Below are positions 26,828 through 35,453 of a stretch of DNA of 64,000 nt, piece after piece. Both the position numbers and the translations under genes were made by a program. Numbering within the stretch: the first letter of the stretch is position 1; each line of letters starts with the position of its first letter. The DNA comes from JADCCX01 sp051649305 (lineage in GTDB: Bacteria; Pseudomonadota; Alphaproteobacteria; Rhizobiales; Beijerinckiaceae), in the NCBI GenBank assembly GCA_051649305.1, contig JBOFGV010000125.1, positions 1 through 64,000 of the forward strand. The letters run 5' to 3'. A model generated the notes under the pieces. The model ran no database searches and was not told the origin of the DNA. It worked only from the letters and a program-made list of their open reading frames with translations.

Positions 26828-26832
26828 TTGCA

Positions 26833-28113
26833 ATGGAACTGTGGGTACTTTTTGGTGTTTTCACCGTGCTTCTGCTGATCGGAACGCCTGTCGCGTTTTG
26901 CCTTGGCATCGCTTCACTGGCCACTGTTGTCTACATGGGCTTGCCGCCTGTTGTGGTTTTCCAGCAGATGAATTCCGGCATGAACGCCTTTGCCATGATG
27001 GCGATTCCGTTCTTCATCTTTTCCGGCGACCTGATGATCCGTGGCGGTGTAGCCGCACGTCTCATTCAGTTTGCCTCGACCCTTGTCGGCCATTTCCGTG
27101 GCGGTCTGGGGCAGGTCAACGTTGTTACCTGTACCTTGTTTGGCGGCATCTCTGGCTCGGCCGTTGCAGACGCCTCAGCCGTTGGCGGCATCATGATCCC
27201 GCAGATGAAAGAGCGGGGCTATGCTGCTGATTATGCTGTGAATGTGACTGCTAATGCTGCCATCATCGCGCTGTTGATCCCGCCTTCGCACAACATGATT
27301 ATCTATTCGATTTCAGCTGGTGGAAACATTTCGGTTGCTGATCTCTTCACTGCGGGCATTGTGCCCGGCTTGATGCTGTGCGGCGCACTCATGATCGCGG
27401 CCTATATCGTGGCTGTTAAGCGGGGATATCCTGCTGGCGTGTTCCCCGGTGCAAAGGCTGTTCTGCTGGCTTTGGTAGCGGCCACACCCGGCATCCTGCT
27501 TATCTTCATTATCTTTGGAGGCGTTCGCTCGGGTGTGTTCACGGCAACAGAAAGCTCATGCATTGCGGTGATCTATGCGCTCTTAATAGCAAGCCTTGTT
27601 TACCGCGAGCTTGGTTGGAAAGGCTTCATTGAAGCCACGCACGGTGCCGTGCGCACCACCGCCATGGTTCTGCTGGTCATAGGCACTGCCGGTGCTTTTG
27701 GTTGGCTGATGGCATTCCTGCAGGTTCCGCAGGCGATGGTCGCGACCATGAAATCTGTATCCAATGATCCTTACACGATCCTCCTGATGATCAATGGCAT
27801 TCTCCTGGTGCTGGGCACTTTCATGGACATGGCACCCATGATCATCATCTGTACGCCTATCTTCCTGCCGGTCGTCACCGCCTTCGGTGTTGACCCCGTG
27901 CATTTCGGCGTCATCCTGATCCTGAATGCCGGTATCGGTCTGAACACGCCGCCTGTGGGATCTGTGCAGTTTGTGGCTTGCGCCGTTGGCAAGATTTCCA
28001 TCGGCGAGTCCATGAAGACGATCTGGCCGTTCTATGGGGCGTCAATTGCGGTGCTTTTGCTGGTGACGTACGTGCCCGCATTCTCGCTCTGGCTTCCGGC
28101 GATGTTCAAATGA
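26833..28113 (+). CDS. dctM: TRAP transporter large permease DctM
   Basis: 426 residues and about twelve membrane helices, the sodium-coupled transport subunit. Conserved are AMMAIPFFIFSGDLM, GGISGSAVADASAVG, NVTANAAIIALLIPPSHNM and the second repeat NAGIGLNTPPVGSVQFVAC. ATG 26833 has GGAG at the proper distance; a GTG at 26824 would overlap dctQ by 4 bp and is the alternative. Partner of DctQ and DctP encoded just upstream. Confidence 0.94.
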   Translation: MELWVLFGVFTVLLLIGTPVAFCLGIASLATVVYMGLPPVVVFQQMNSGMNAFAMMAIPFFIFSGDLMIRGGVAARLIQFASTLVGHFRGGLGQVNVVTCTLFGGISGSAVADASAVGGIMIPQMKERGYAADYAVNVTANAAIIALLIPPSHNMIIYSISAGGNISVADLFTAGIVPGLMLCGALMIAAYIVAVKRGYPAGVFPGAKAVLLALVAATPGILLIFIIFGGVRSGVFTATESSCIAVIYALLIASLVYRELGWKGFIEATHGAVRTTAMVLLVIGTAGAFGWLMAFLQVPQAMVATMKSVSNDPYTILLMINGILLVLGTFMDMAPMIIICTPIFLPVVTAFGVDPVHFGVILILNAGIGLNTPPVGSVQFVACAVGKISIGESMKTIWPFYGASIAVLLLVTYVPAFSLWLPAMFK

Positions 28114-28126
28114 GAAGCCTGCGCAC

Positions 28127-29602
28127 ATGACAAAACGGCTTTCGCTGGCATCGCTGGCTGATCTTCCTGCCAGCATCAGGCGGCCTGACTATGATCCTTC
28201 TGCAATAACGCCGGGGATCGTGCATCTGGGCATTGGAGCATTCCATCGGGCACATCAGGCGGTTTATATCGATGACCTTTTGCGTCAGTATCCAGACTGG
28301 GCGATTATCGCAGCCAGCTTGCGCAGCCCTGCAACGGCAGATGCCCTGAACCCGCAGGATGGCCTCTACACGGTCAATGTCAGCGGGCCGGATGGCCTGT
28401 CCCGCCGCATCATCGGGTCTGTACGCAAGGTGCTGGTCTGCCCGGCTGATACGGCTGCGTTGCTTGATACCATGAGCGATCCAGCGATCCGCATCGTCAT
28501 GATGACTGTTACCGAGAAGGGCTATTGCCACGATCCGGCCACGGGCAAACTGGATGAGGCGCATGTTGATGTGCTGGCTGATCTGGCAAACCCGAATAAT
28601 CCCCGCTCTGTTCCCGGCCTGCTTGTTGAGGCGTTGCGGCGGCGGAGAGTTGCCGGTGTAGCGCCGTTCACTGTTGTCTGCTGCGACAATCTCCCGAGCA
28701 ATGGCCGCACGGTGAAGCGGATTGTCAGCCGCTTTGCTCAGCTGCGTGATGCTGAACTGGGTGAATACGTTTCCAAGCACGTGGCCTTCCCGTGCACCAT
28801 GGTGGACCGCATTGTGCCAGCCACCACTGATGAAGACAGGTTGGCGACAACCAAAGACCTTGGGGTTGAGGATCGCTGGCCAGTGGCTGCTGAGCCATTC
28901 TCCCAATGGGTGGTGGAAGATCATTTCCCGTCAGGGCGTCCGCCACTGGAAACTGTAGGCGTGCAAATGGTGGCCGATGTTGCCCCGTTCGAGCGCATGA
29001 AACTACGCATGCTGAACGGCAGTCATTCAACCCTTGCCTATCTGGGCTATCTCGCAGGCCATGAAACCGTGGCGGAAGCGATTGCCAATCCTGTAATTCA
29101 TCGCTTGGTCCATCGCCTGATGACCGAAGAGATCATCCCCACGCTCAATGTGCCAGAAGGCACAGATCTTGGCGCTTACCGCGATGCGTTGCTGTCCCGC
29201 TTTGCCAATCCTGGCCTGCGGCACCGCACCTGGCAGATCGCGATGGATGGCACGCAGAAACTGCCGCAGCGCCTGCTGGGCACGATCCGGGATCGTCTGG
29301 CGCGGGATCAGTCCATTGACTGTCTGGCCATGGGTGTCGCAGGCTGGATGCGCTATGTCATGGGCCGGGATGAGCAGGGCGGCGCAATCGATGTGCGTGA
29401 TCCCATGGCTGAAACCCTCGCGGCTGTTTCACAGCAACATGGTCATGATGCCGGGCAGTATTCTAGAGCGCTGTTTGCGATAGAGGCCGTGTTTGGTGCT
29501 GACCTGCCTGCGGACCCACGCTTCACAGTGCCTGTCACAAGCCATCTCGAGCAATTGCTTGCTCTGGGATCAGCGGCTGCTGTTGCGAAACTGACCAATT
29601 AA
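28127..29602 (+). CDS. uxuB: Fructuronate reductase (mannitol dehydrogenase family)
   Basis: Reduces D-fructuronate to D-mannonate with NADH, feeding UxuA. 491 residues. The N-terminal Rossmann part has GIVHLGIGAFHRAHQA, and the catalytic region carries KLRMLNGSHSTLAYLG with the conserved Lys, Asn and His of the family. A mannitol or tagaturonate preference cannot be excluded from sequence, but the uxaC/uxuA context makes fructuronate the best call. Last gene of the operon, 13 bp after dctM. Confidence 0.93.
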   Translation: MTKRLSLASLADLPASIRRPDYDPSAITPGIVHLGIGAFHRAHQAVYIDDLLRQYPDWAIIAASLRSPATADALNPQDGLYTVNVSGPDGLSRRIIGSVRKVLVCPADTAALLDTMSDPAIRIVMMTVTEKGYCHDPATGKLDEAHVDVLADLANPNNPRSVPGLLVEALRRRRVAGVAPFTVVCCDNLPSNGRTVKRIVSRFAQLRDAELGEYVSKHVAFPCTMVDRIVPATTDEDRLATTKDLGVEDRWPVAAEPFSQWVVEDHFPSGRPPLETVGVQMVADVAPFERMKLRMLNGSHSTLAYLGYLAGHETVAEAIANPVIHRLVHRLMTEEIIPTLNVPEGTDLGAYRDALLSRFANPGLRHRTWQIAMDGTQKLPQRLLGTIRDRLARDQSIDCLAMGVAGWMRYVMGRDEQGGAIDVRDPMAETLAAVSQQHGHDAGQYSRALFAIEAVFGADLPADPRFTVPVTSHLEQLLALGSAAAVAKLTN

Positions 29603-29685
29603 ACAATCATCCAAAACTTATTTCACATTTATCTCTGGAATTTACTTCCGCGCATACACATGTTTTGTGGCGGAGGTTCATACCG

Positions 29686-30237
29686 ATGCTTTCATTGTCC
29701 AAACCACTGGGTCGCCTTGGGTTTCTGGCAGCAGTCACGCCTGTCAATCTGGCGATCTTCATTGCGGCCACAACAGCCATAGCTTTTCGCCCCACAGGTG
29801 GCGGCCATCTCGCGGTGCTCATTGTTGTGGGCGCATTGCAGGCAGTGTGGTTTGCGCTGCACAGCAGACGGTTTGCAGATGCGGGCAGGGGGCGTTTCTG
29901 GCCGCTGGTGACTTTTCTGATCTGCTTTGGCAGTTTCGCGCTTGGCTACATGATCATGGCAGCCCTTTGGTCTTCACCCGAAATCCAGCGGGAAGCTTTC
30001 AAGACTGCTGGTGCGCTGGCCGGTGGTGGCTATGCCGAGCACGTCGAGACCAATGCGCTGATCATCGAGTCTGGTCGTGCGATTGCCGGCCTGTTTGGTG
30101 CGGCGGGTGCCATAATTCTTAGCAGCCTGGTGATTATTGGCCTTGGCTTTGTGAGCTTCGCCAGCCTTGTTTTCAGCTGTATTGCGCTCGTTCTTCCGGG
30201 GCAAAAAGCGGTTCTTTTTGCCCCGAGACAGAACTGA
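29686..30237 (+). CDS. Four-helix membrane protein of unknown function
   Basis: 183 residues with four hydrophobic segments (about 10-28, 38-57, 66-88 and 132-165) and no motif I recognise. ATG 29686 has a GGAGG nine bases upstream. It lies 83 bp after uxuB and converges with the transglycosylase-like gene, whose stop codon begins directly after its own. Confidence 0.7.
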   Translation: MLSLSKPLGRLGFLAAVTPVNLAIFIAATTAIAFRPTGGGHLAVLIVVGALQAVWFALHSRRFADAGRGRFWPLVTFLICFGSFALGYMIMAALWSSPEIQREAFKTAGALAGGGYAEHVETNALIIESGRAIAGLFGAAGAIILSSLVIIGLGFVSFASLVFSCIALVLPGQKAVLFAPRQN

Positions 30238-30780
30238 TCAAAGGCCTGCAACAACCCGACTGGCATACTGCGAACCTGTGCAGGAAGAAGCAAGACCAGC
30301 GTTGTGCAACTTGGCGGCACCGCGCGCTGTGCCGCACTTGCGGTAGGCAACGGCGAGGTGCTTCACGCCCCAGTACGCGCCGGTGTAGCCATTCAGGCCA
30401 GCTGCATTGCCGGTGTATCCAAGGCCACGGGCTGTCTGCAGCTTGATCTGCATTGGGCCGCGCTCGCCAGCCATGCCAACCAGTCCGTAGCGGCAGCGGC
30501 TTTCAACCCGGCAGACGGACAGAGCAAGGTTGCGCGGAAGGCCGTTTTGCTCTGCCAGACGCGCGACATCAGCAGCAGCTGGTCCAAGACCAAGGGTTGA
30601 TATGGACGACAATGACCTGCCGGAGGACTGCTTACGTTTTGTCTTCACATCGGTTGTTGCCGAAGCGTCAGCAGAGCTCTGTTTCTGTAACAGGAAGAAA
30701 TTCAAGGCATCACCAGTGGCGTTGGCTGTCTGTGTCGAGGCTACGATGGCAATTGCCATAACAAGAGTTTTTGTCTTCAT
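30238..30780 (-). CDS. Small exported lytic-transglycosylase-like protein
   Basis: 180 residues: signal peptide (about 1-22, cleavage after TANA), a Ser/Thr/Lys-rich linker and an SLT-type domain from about 70. The catalytic Glu is in SVCRVESRCRYG, followed by ERGPMQIKLQTARGLGYTG, as in goose-lysozyme-fold transglycosylases. Four Cys residues suggest disulfides. Expected to cleave peptidoglycan glycan strands in the periplasm; small members often help assemble envelope machines. ATG 30780 has GGGAA upstream; a longer frame to 30903 lacks a signal peptide at the right place. Confidence 0.85.
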   Translation of the reverse strand: MKTKTLVMAIAIVASTQTANATGDALNFFLLQKQSSADASATTDVKTKRKQSSGRSLSSISTLGLGPAAADVARLAEQNGLPRNLALSVCRVESRCRYGLVGMAGERGPMQIKLQTARGLGYTGNAAGLNGYTGAYWGVKHLAVAYRKCGTARGAAKLHNAGLASSCTGSQYASRVVAGL

Positions 30781-31089
30781 GTTATATTCCCATTCATTGA
30801 CGTATTGGCGAGGGGAGGCGCTATAGCCTCTATTGTCATGAATGTGCAATGAATACGTCATAAATATTGTAAATATGAGACATGCAGTTGCGATATTGAC
30901 CATAAATGTTAACAGATAAAACGAATTCTATGAATATTTATTCATTTTGATATGCGCTTTTTGCGGGGCTTGGATTGCGGAAATTTTGCCTCTTGTTTGA
31001 CAAGCGCGGTCAGGATGAGGCGGTCTGGCAAAAGGCGGACAGTGATCTGTGTTGACTGCAAGCTTGCGGAAGCGCTTGAACGGACCTGT
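30781..31089. other. AT-rich intergenic region
   Basis: 309 bp between the transglycosylase-like gene and the end of the GT-C-like gene. About 30830-30950 is distinctly AT-rich and probably holds the transglycosylase promoter. A plus-strand reading frame that begins inside (30952) runs antisense through the next gene and is not credible. No RNA gene or strong terminator is seen. Confidence 0.4.
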
Positions 31090-32736
31090 TTACTTCAGCA
31101 GCATGTCAAAGCACGGTGTCAGGGGCACAATCCTGCGGCTTTCTGTTGCTGGTTTATAGATATTGGCTATCGCGATGCGTGCCTCCGTAACGGGGCAGAG
31201 CGGCAACAGGATTGCATCTGCACTGCGCATTTCATCCATGTCCCGTTTGTCTGGCGTTACCAGCGTTCTGGTTGGGTCGTTGCCAATCGAAATGCCAGTC
31301 AGTGGCGTGCGCTTCAGGATGACTGGCAGGGGATCAACAAAATCGAGCGTGACGATCTTTGCAAGTTTTTTGCCTGTTTTTGCCTCATGGTACAGCAAGG
31401 CTTTTGCAGCGTCATGCACGCTGATCAGCCAGTTGACCTGATAGTCGGTTTCTGAAAACAGAATGTAGGAGGGCAAAACCCCTTTGCGGGCGAGTTCAGC
31501 ATGAGCCTCTCGGCTCAGAGGATAGTGCTCCAGCATGGCACGAGCATGCTTCAGGATATCCGCCTTGGCAGACACACGGCCCACAGGCCCGAGCATGTCA
31601 GCCTCAACAGGTTTATAAAACGGAGCAGACATGATGCTGCGAGCCGCCCTGTGAAGCACTGAGATGGGAGCGGGCAGGGCGACAGCAGCCACCAAGCCTG
31701 CGATCAGCAGATTGGTGCCTTTCAGGTTAGTCTGCACGGACTGGAAAATTCTTATGAGGATAGGCCAGATCAGGATAAATTCGTGGCTGCCGGTGTTCTG
31801 CGTTTCAAAAACCGCACCCGCACCCAGAAGCGCGATCAGCCAGACAACCGGGGAATCGAGGCATTCCTTCAGCCTGCTAATTGTGAAAAGAGCGCGCTGG
31901 TGCCACAGCAGAACAGCAATCAGGACTGCTGCTGCACCAATTGTATTGAACTTGACCGACAGCAGGGTCAGAATTCTGGGAAGCAAGCTTCCAGTGTTTT
32001 GTTTTGCCAGATGGGCGATGTCTGACAAGTACGCCGCAATCAATCCTGTTTGTGCGTTCAGCAGCAACAGAAACGCGATCATAACGAGCGTTGAAACAAT
32101 GGTATGCGTCGGTGAAAGCCTGCGTGTCAGCAAACCAAGCATGACAAGCGGCAAGGCCACTATGAACCCCGTGATCTTGGTCATGAAAAGCGCAAGCAAC
32201 AGCATCGATGTCAGCCAGCTTGCCAGCGGTTTTCGCTCCACGAACAGCAATGTTGCACTGAGGATGTAGAGCAGCAGCGAGGCATGCCGGTTGTAATTGC
32301 CGTAGGCATCAAAGCCAGGGCTTGGATAAAGCTCGATGCCATTGATCGGCAGTGCAGCATACAGCATGAAAGGCAGCACCAACGCATAGGCATCTGCGCG
32401 TGACCTTGCGCTGGCCTCGCGAACGACCACCAGCATCAATGGCAAGGCGACGATCAGGATTGCGTGATGAACCGCGAGCATTGTTGCCGCGCGCGGGAAG
32501 AGCTGGTTTGTCCAGTTAAACAGCACATAGCCAAGTGCGCCAACGGGTATGAAGAAATCGACGTGCGGGGTTTGCCCCAGCTGCATGCGATAGGCTGTGT
32601 CGACGTAGGTGTAGATATCCCAGTAGTTTGGCCCCAATGGCAATCGCAGCGGCAAGGACAGCACTGTGATCATGGCCAAAGCGAACAGTGCCATCAATCC
32701 TACTGGGGACCACATGTGTCTGATCAAAGCGGCCAT
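31090..32736 (-). CDS. Polytopic membrane protein, GT-C-like (possible polyprenyl-phosphate-sugar glycosyltransferase)
   Basis: 548 residues with about ten to twelve membrane helices in the first 370 and a soluble C-terminal domain of about 180. An acidic first extracytoplasmic loop (NYWDIYTYVDTAYRM, about 38-52) is what GT-C transferases use to bind polyprenyl-phosphate sugars. I do not recognise a specific family. ATG 32736 overlaps the stop of the DprE1-like gene (TGATG), so it belongs to the UbiA-DprE1 trio and may use the lipid-linked pentose they make. A transport role is the alternative. Confidence 0.65.
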   Translation of the reverse strand: MAALIRHMWSPVGLMALFALAMITVLSLPLRLPLGPNYWDIYTYVDTAYRMQLGQTPHVDFFIPVGALGYVLFNWTNQLFPRAATMLAVHHAILIVALPLMLVVVREASARSRADAYALVLPFMLYAALPINGIELYPSPGFDAYGNYNRHASLLLYILSATLLFVERKPLASWLTSMLLLALFMTKITGFIVALPLVMLGLLTRRLSPTHTIVSTLVMIAFLLLLNAQTGLIAAYLSDIAHLAKQNTGSLLPRILTLLSVKFNTIGAAAVLIAVLLWHQRALFTISRLKECLDSPVVWLIALLGAGAVFETQNTGSHEFILIWPILIRIFQSVQTNLKGTNLLIAGLVAAVALPAPISVLHRAARSIMSAPFYKPVEADMLGPVGRVSAKADILKHARAMLEHYPLSREAHAELARKGVLPSYILFSETDYQVNWLISVHDAAKALLYHEAKTGKKLAKIVTLDFVDPLPVILKRTPLTGISIGNDPTRTLVTPDKRDMDEMRSADAILLPLCPVTEARIAIANIYKPATESRRIVPLTPCFDMLLK

Positions 32737-34067
32737 CAATCGCCCTGCCTTCCGACAGCAGCCAGCAGGTTCACGCGCGATGCAAACTCAGATCGTGCCA
32801 TGGGATCCATGTATTGCCGGAAATCATCGAGCTCCGGAAAAGACTGCTGGAATGTCTCGGCAGACATATGTGCGTCTTTATAGGGGCTGATCCGCCCGCC
32901 GGACGAAAGCGCCAGCTCGTCCAGTCGATCAAGCAGCGCATCTGTCTGCTTGCCGCGCCAGGCAAAATCCAGCGTCAGTGTTGCTCCCTCGCGCGGAAAT
33001 GACAGCAGGCCCGGCGAGGCTGTTTTACCAAAGATCTTGAGCACAGTGAGAAACGAGCCGTGGTTGGCGGCCTGTGTTGTTTCAAGCATTGTCGCGATGG
33101 TTTCTTCTGCCGCTTCCAGCGGAATGATGCATTGGTGCTGGCGCAATCCTTTGGGTCCGTAAAGCTTGTTCCAGTGGCCGACGGCATCAAGAGGAAAGAA
33201 AAAGCTTCCGGCGCTGCAGCGCTTCGGTCCCTTTTGCGACAGGGTCTTGGCGCGGTAAAGAGTATTGAAAGCCCTTAGGCTGAGTGTGTTGATGAGATTG
33301 ACAGGAGGCGTGAAAGGCACACCAACACGCGCCTTTGCTGGCAGTGCAACAGATGCATTGACTCTGGCATGTCGCCCTTTGAGCAGCACACCTTTGCCAA
33401 GAGCGCTGCCGGTGGCAAGGCTGTCTATCCAGGCGACAGTGTATGGAAAATCATCCAGCTCTTTCTGTTGTTCTGCTTGTTGAAAGAAATCCGAAAGGCA
33501 GGAGAGGGCAACAACCTCCTGAATGATATCGCTGGAGGTGACAGGCATGAGTTGCAGTTCAACCCATGTCACCACGCCTGTCAGGCCCATGCCGCCGATC
33601 GTGGCGCAGAAAAGGGCGATGTTCTTGTCCGGGCTGCAGACCTGCCTTGTGCCATCAGATCGCAGAATTTCGAAGGCGCGCACTGATGTGCCAAAGCTGC
33701 CTTGCACATGGTGGTTCTTGCCATGGATATCATTGGCCAATGCGCCGCCAAGCGTGACGTATTGAGTGCCCGGAACAACAGCTGGAAACCAGCCGGTGTC
33801 GGCAACAAGACGGATAAGATCTCCGAGAAGAAGGCCAGCTTCAGCCCGGATGATGCCTGTTGTCTTGTCAAAAGATATCACCTGCCGGCACTGTCGCATG
33901 TCAATCAGCGTGCCGCTTTCGGGAAAGCAGCTGTCCCCATAGCTTCGACCATTGCCGTAGGCGAGCCATGGGCCGTCAGGCAGCTGAAACGATGAGCTGT
34001 CCTGCGGTGTCAGGACGCGATCTGGCCTTGTGCTCAACCCACCCCATGAGGTGTATTGCGAAAGCAT
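32736..34067 (-). CDS. DprE1-like FAD-dependent oxidase (decaprenylphosphoryl-ribose oxidase family)
   Basis: 443 residues of the vanillyl-alcohol-oxidase/DprE1 type. Landmarks are WLAYGNGRSYGDSC (34-47), VPGTQYVTLGGALANDIHGKNHH (98-120; FAD binding) and the C-terminal ISPYKDAHMSAETF whose Lys (about 397) matches the catalytic lysine of DprE1. At the place of the benzothiazinone-reactive Cys of the mycobacterial enzyme (NICVDF) the sequence reads TLTLDF, with Thr365. DprE1 oxidises C2 of polyprenylphosphoryl-ribose, the first half of epimerisation to arabinose; the reductase DprE2 is not in this window. Coupled to both neighbours by TGATG overlaps. Confidence 0.88.
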   Translation of the reverse strand: MLSQYTSWGGLSTRPDRVLTPQDSSSFQLPDGPWLAYGNGRSYGDSCFPESGTLIDMRQCRQVISFDKTTGIIRAEAGLLLGDLIRLVADTGWFPAVVPGTQYVTLGGALANDIHGKNHHVQGSFGTSVRAFEILRSDGTRQVCSPDKNIALFCATIGGMGLTGVVTWVELQLMPVTSSDIIQEVVALSCLSDFFQQAEQQKELDDFPYTVAWIDSLATGSALGKGVLLKGRHARVNASVALPAKARVGVPFTPPVNLINTLSLRAFNTLYRAKTLSQKGPKRCSAGSFFFPLDAVGHWNKLYGPKGLRQHQCIIPLEAAEETIATMLETTQAANHGSFLTVLKIFGKTASPGLLSFPREGATLTLDFAWRGKQTDALLDRLDELALSSGGRISPYKDAHMSAETFQQSFPELDDFRQYMDPMARSEFASRVNLLAAVGRQGD

Positions 34068-35350
34068 CAGACCGCCATGATGAAAATGAACGCCACAATC
34101 GCCGCCATGAGATGGCTGCGCCAGTCCCTTATCAGGAACATAATCGGATCATCCGGCAATTCCCGCCGCTTGGCGAGAACCCAGATGCGACCGATGACAT
34201 AGAGGACAATCGGGCAGACCAGCCATATCAGTTCGCGGTGCTTGTAGAGGCCGGATTTGCCAGCCCCTTCTACAAAAAGGGCCAGAACGATGACAGCAGC
34301 AAAGCCACTGGCGACACCCAGTTGCGAAAGCATGTCAAGATCAGTGCGGCGATAGCCACGGCCCATAAAGCGCTTGGCATCAGGGTCATCCGTTTCCACG
34401 GTATCGAGCTCAACATAGCGCTTCACCAGCGCAAGGCTGAGAAAGAGGAACATCGAAAATGCGAGGAGCCAGTTCGACAGTTCAATAGGCCCGGCAGCAT
34501 TGCCCGCCAGAATGCGGAGGGTGTAGGCACCAGAAAGTGCGAGCACATCGACGAGCAATTTGCGCTTGAGATAGAATGTGTAGCCGAGATTGAGCGTCAC
34601 ATAGGCAGCCAGCACAAGGCTAAACATTTTTGGCAGCCAAATGGATATCAATAATGCGCTGCCGATCAGCAGCGGAATCATCAGCAGTCCCGCAGAAACC
34701 GGCAAGGCACCGCTGGCAAAGGGGCGTCGCTGTTTGCTGGGGTGGCGTCTGTCCTGACGCAGATCCATGATATCGTTCATCAGATAAATGGATGACGCGA
34801 CCAACCCAAAGCAGATGAAGGCAAGGAGCGTGTTGATCAATGGTTCTGCGAAGAAGACCTGATGCGACATGAGCAAAGGCACAAAGACCAGCACGTTCTT
34901 TGTCCATTGATGCAACCGCAAGGCTTTCGCTATTGAATAGAGCGTGCCGTGTTTGGTGGGCGACTGCGGCGCAGCGGTCAAGCCATCAAAAGCAGCATCC
35001 GGTGTCAAGCCGAGATGCATAAGAATAGCCTGTTGCCAGCTTGCAGGAAGACTGCTGTTGATTACAGGGTTTTGCCCCGTAGCAAAGCGGCCCCGCAATT
35101 CCTGAACATACTGCCAATCATAGCGCAACGCTGTTGGATCACAGGGGAGGGCCTCGATCGAGGACTGTCCTTGTGTGAGCCATTGCACTGCCCGAGACGG
35201 TGTATCCCGCAGGGTCAGGACAAACAGTTCCAGACCAAGGCTGGAGAGGATGATATCACGCTCAAGCACGATTGTGCCGCTGGACGCAGCATTGCCTGAC
35301 AAGGCTATTGGCGCCCCAAAGCCGGTCGCCACATGATCGTGCGTAGTCAA
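34067..35350 (-). CDS. UbiA-family prenyltransferase (DPPR-synthase-like) with degenerate N-terminal HAD domain
   Basis: 427 residues. The C-terminal ~285 form a UbiA membrane domain with eight or nine helices and the Mg-diphosphate motif NDIMDLRQD starting at Asn192, followed by HPSKQRRPFASG, as in decaprenyl-phosphate phosphoribosyltransferase (Rv3806c type). The first ~130 residues resemble the HAD phosphatase domain fused to UbiA in many proteobacteria, but the DxD nucleophile motif (normally VDLDGT) reads VLERDI, with Leu29 and Arg31 in place of both Asp, and the late HAD motifs are missing. Likely transfers phosphoribose from PRPP to polyprenyl phosphate. First gene of the trio, with TGATG coupling to the DprE1-like gene. 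Confidence 0.85.
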   Translation of the reverse strand: MTTHDHVATGFGAPIALSGNAASSGTIVLERDIILSSLGLELFVLTLRDTPSRAVQWLTQGQSSIEALPCDPTALRYDWQYVQELRGRFATGQNPVINSSLPASWQQAILMHLGLTPDAAFDGLTAAPQSPTKHGTLYSIAKALRLHQWTKNVLVFVPLLMSHQVFFAEPLINTLLAFICFGLVASSIYLMNDIMDLRQDRRHPSKQRRPFASGALPVSAGLLMIPLLIGSALLISIWLPKMFSLVLAAYVTLNLGYTFYLKRKLLVDVLALSGAYTLRILAGNAAGPIELSNWLLAFSMFLFLSLALVKRYVELDTVETDDPDAKRFMGRGYRRTDLDMLSQLGVASGFAAVIVLALFVEGAGKSGLYKHRELIWLVCPIVLYVIGRIWVLAKRRELPDDPIMFLIRDWRSHLMAAIVAFIFIMAV

Positions 35351-35453
35351 TCGTCGCCCCTGAATTTTCCCAGTTTTGACTATGCCTCAAAAATGACTGC
35401 TTTGCACCTGCAATCCGGCCTTTACCTTAACCAGCTGCAACACGCCGCAAGGG

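Noticed and set aside
26824..26832. GTG at 26824 as the start of DctM
   Set aside because: It would overlap dctQ by 4 bp, which is possible, but the ATG at 26833 has the better-placed GGAG and matches the usual N-terminus; kept as an alternative only.
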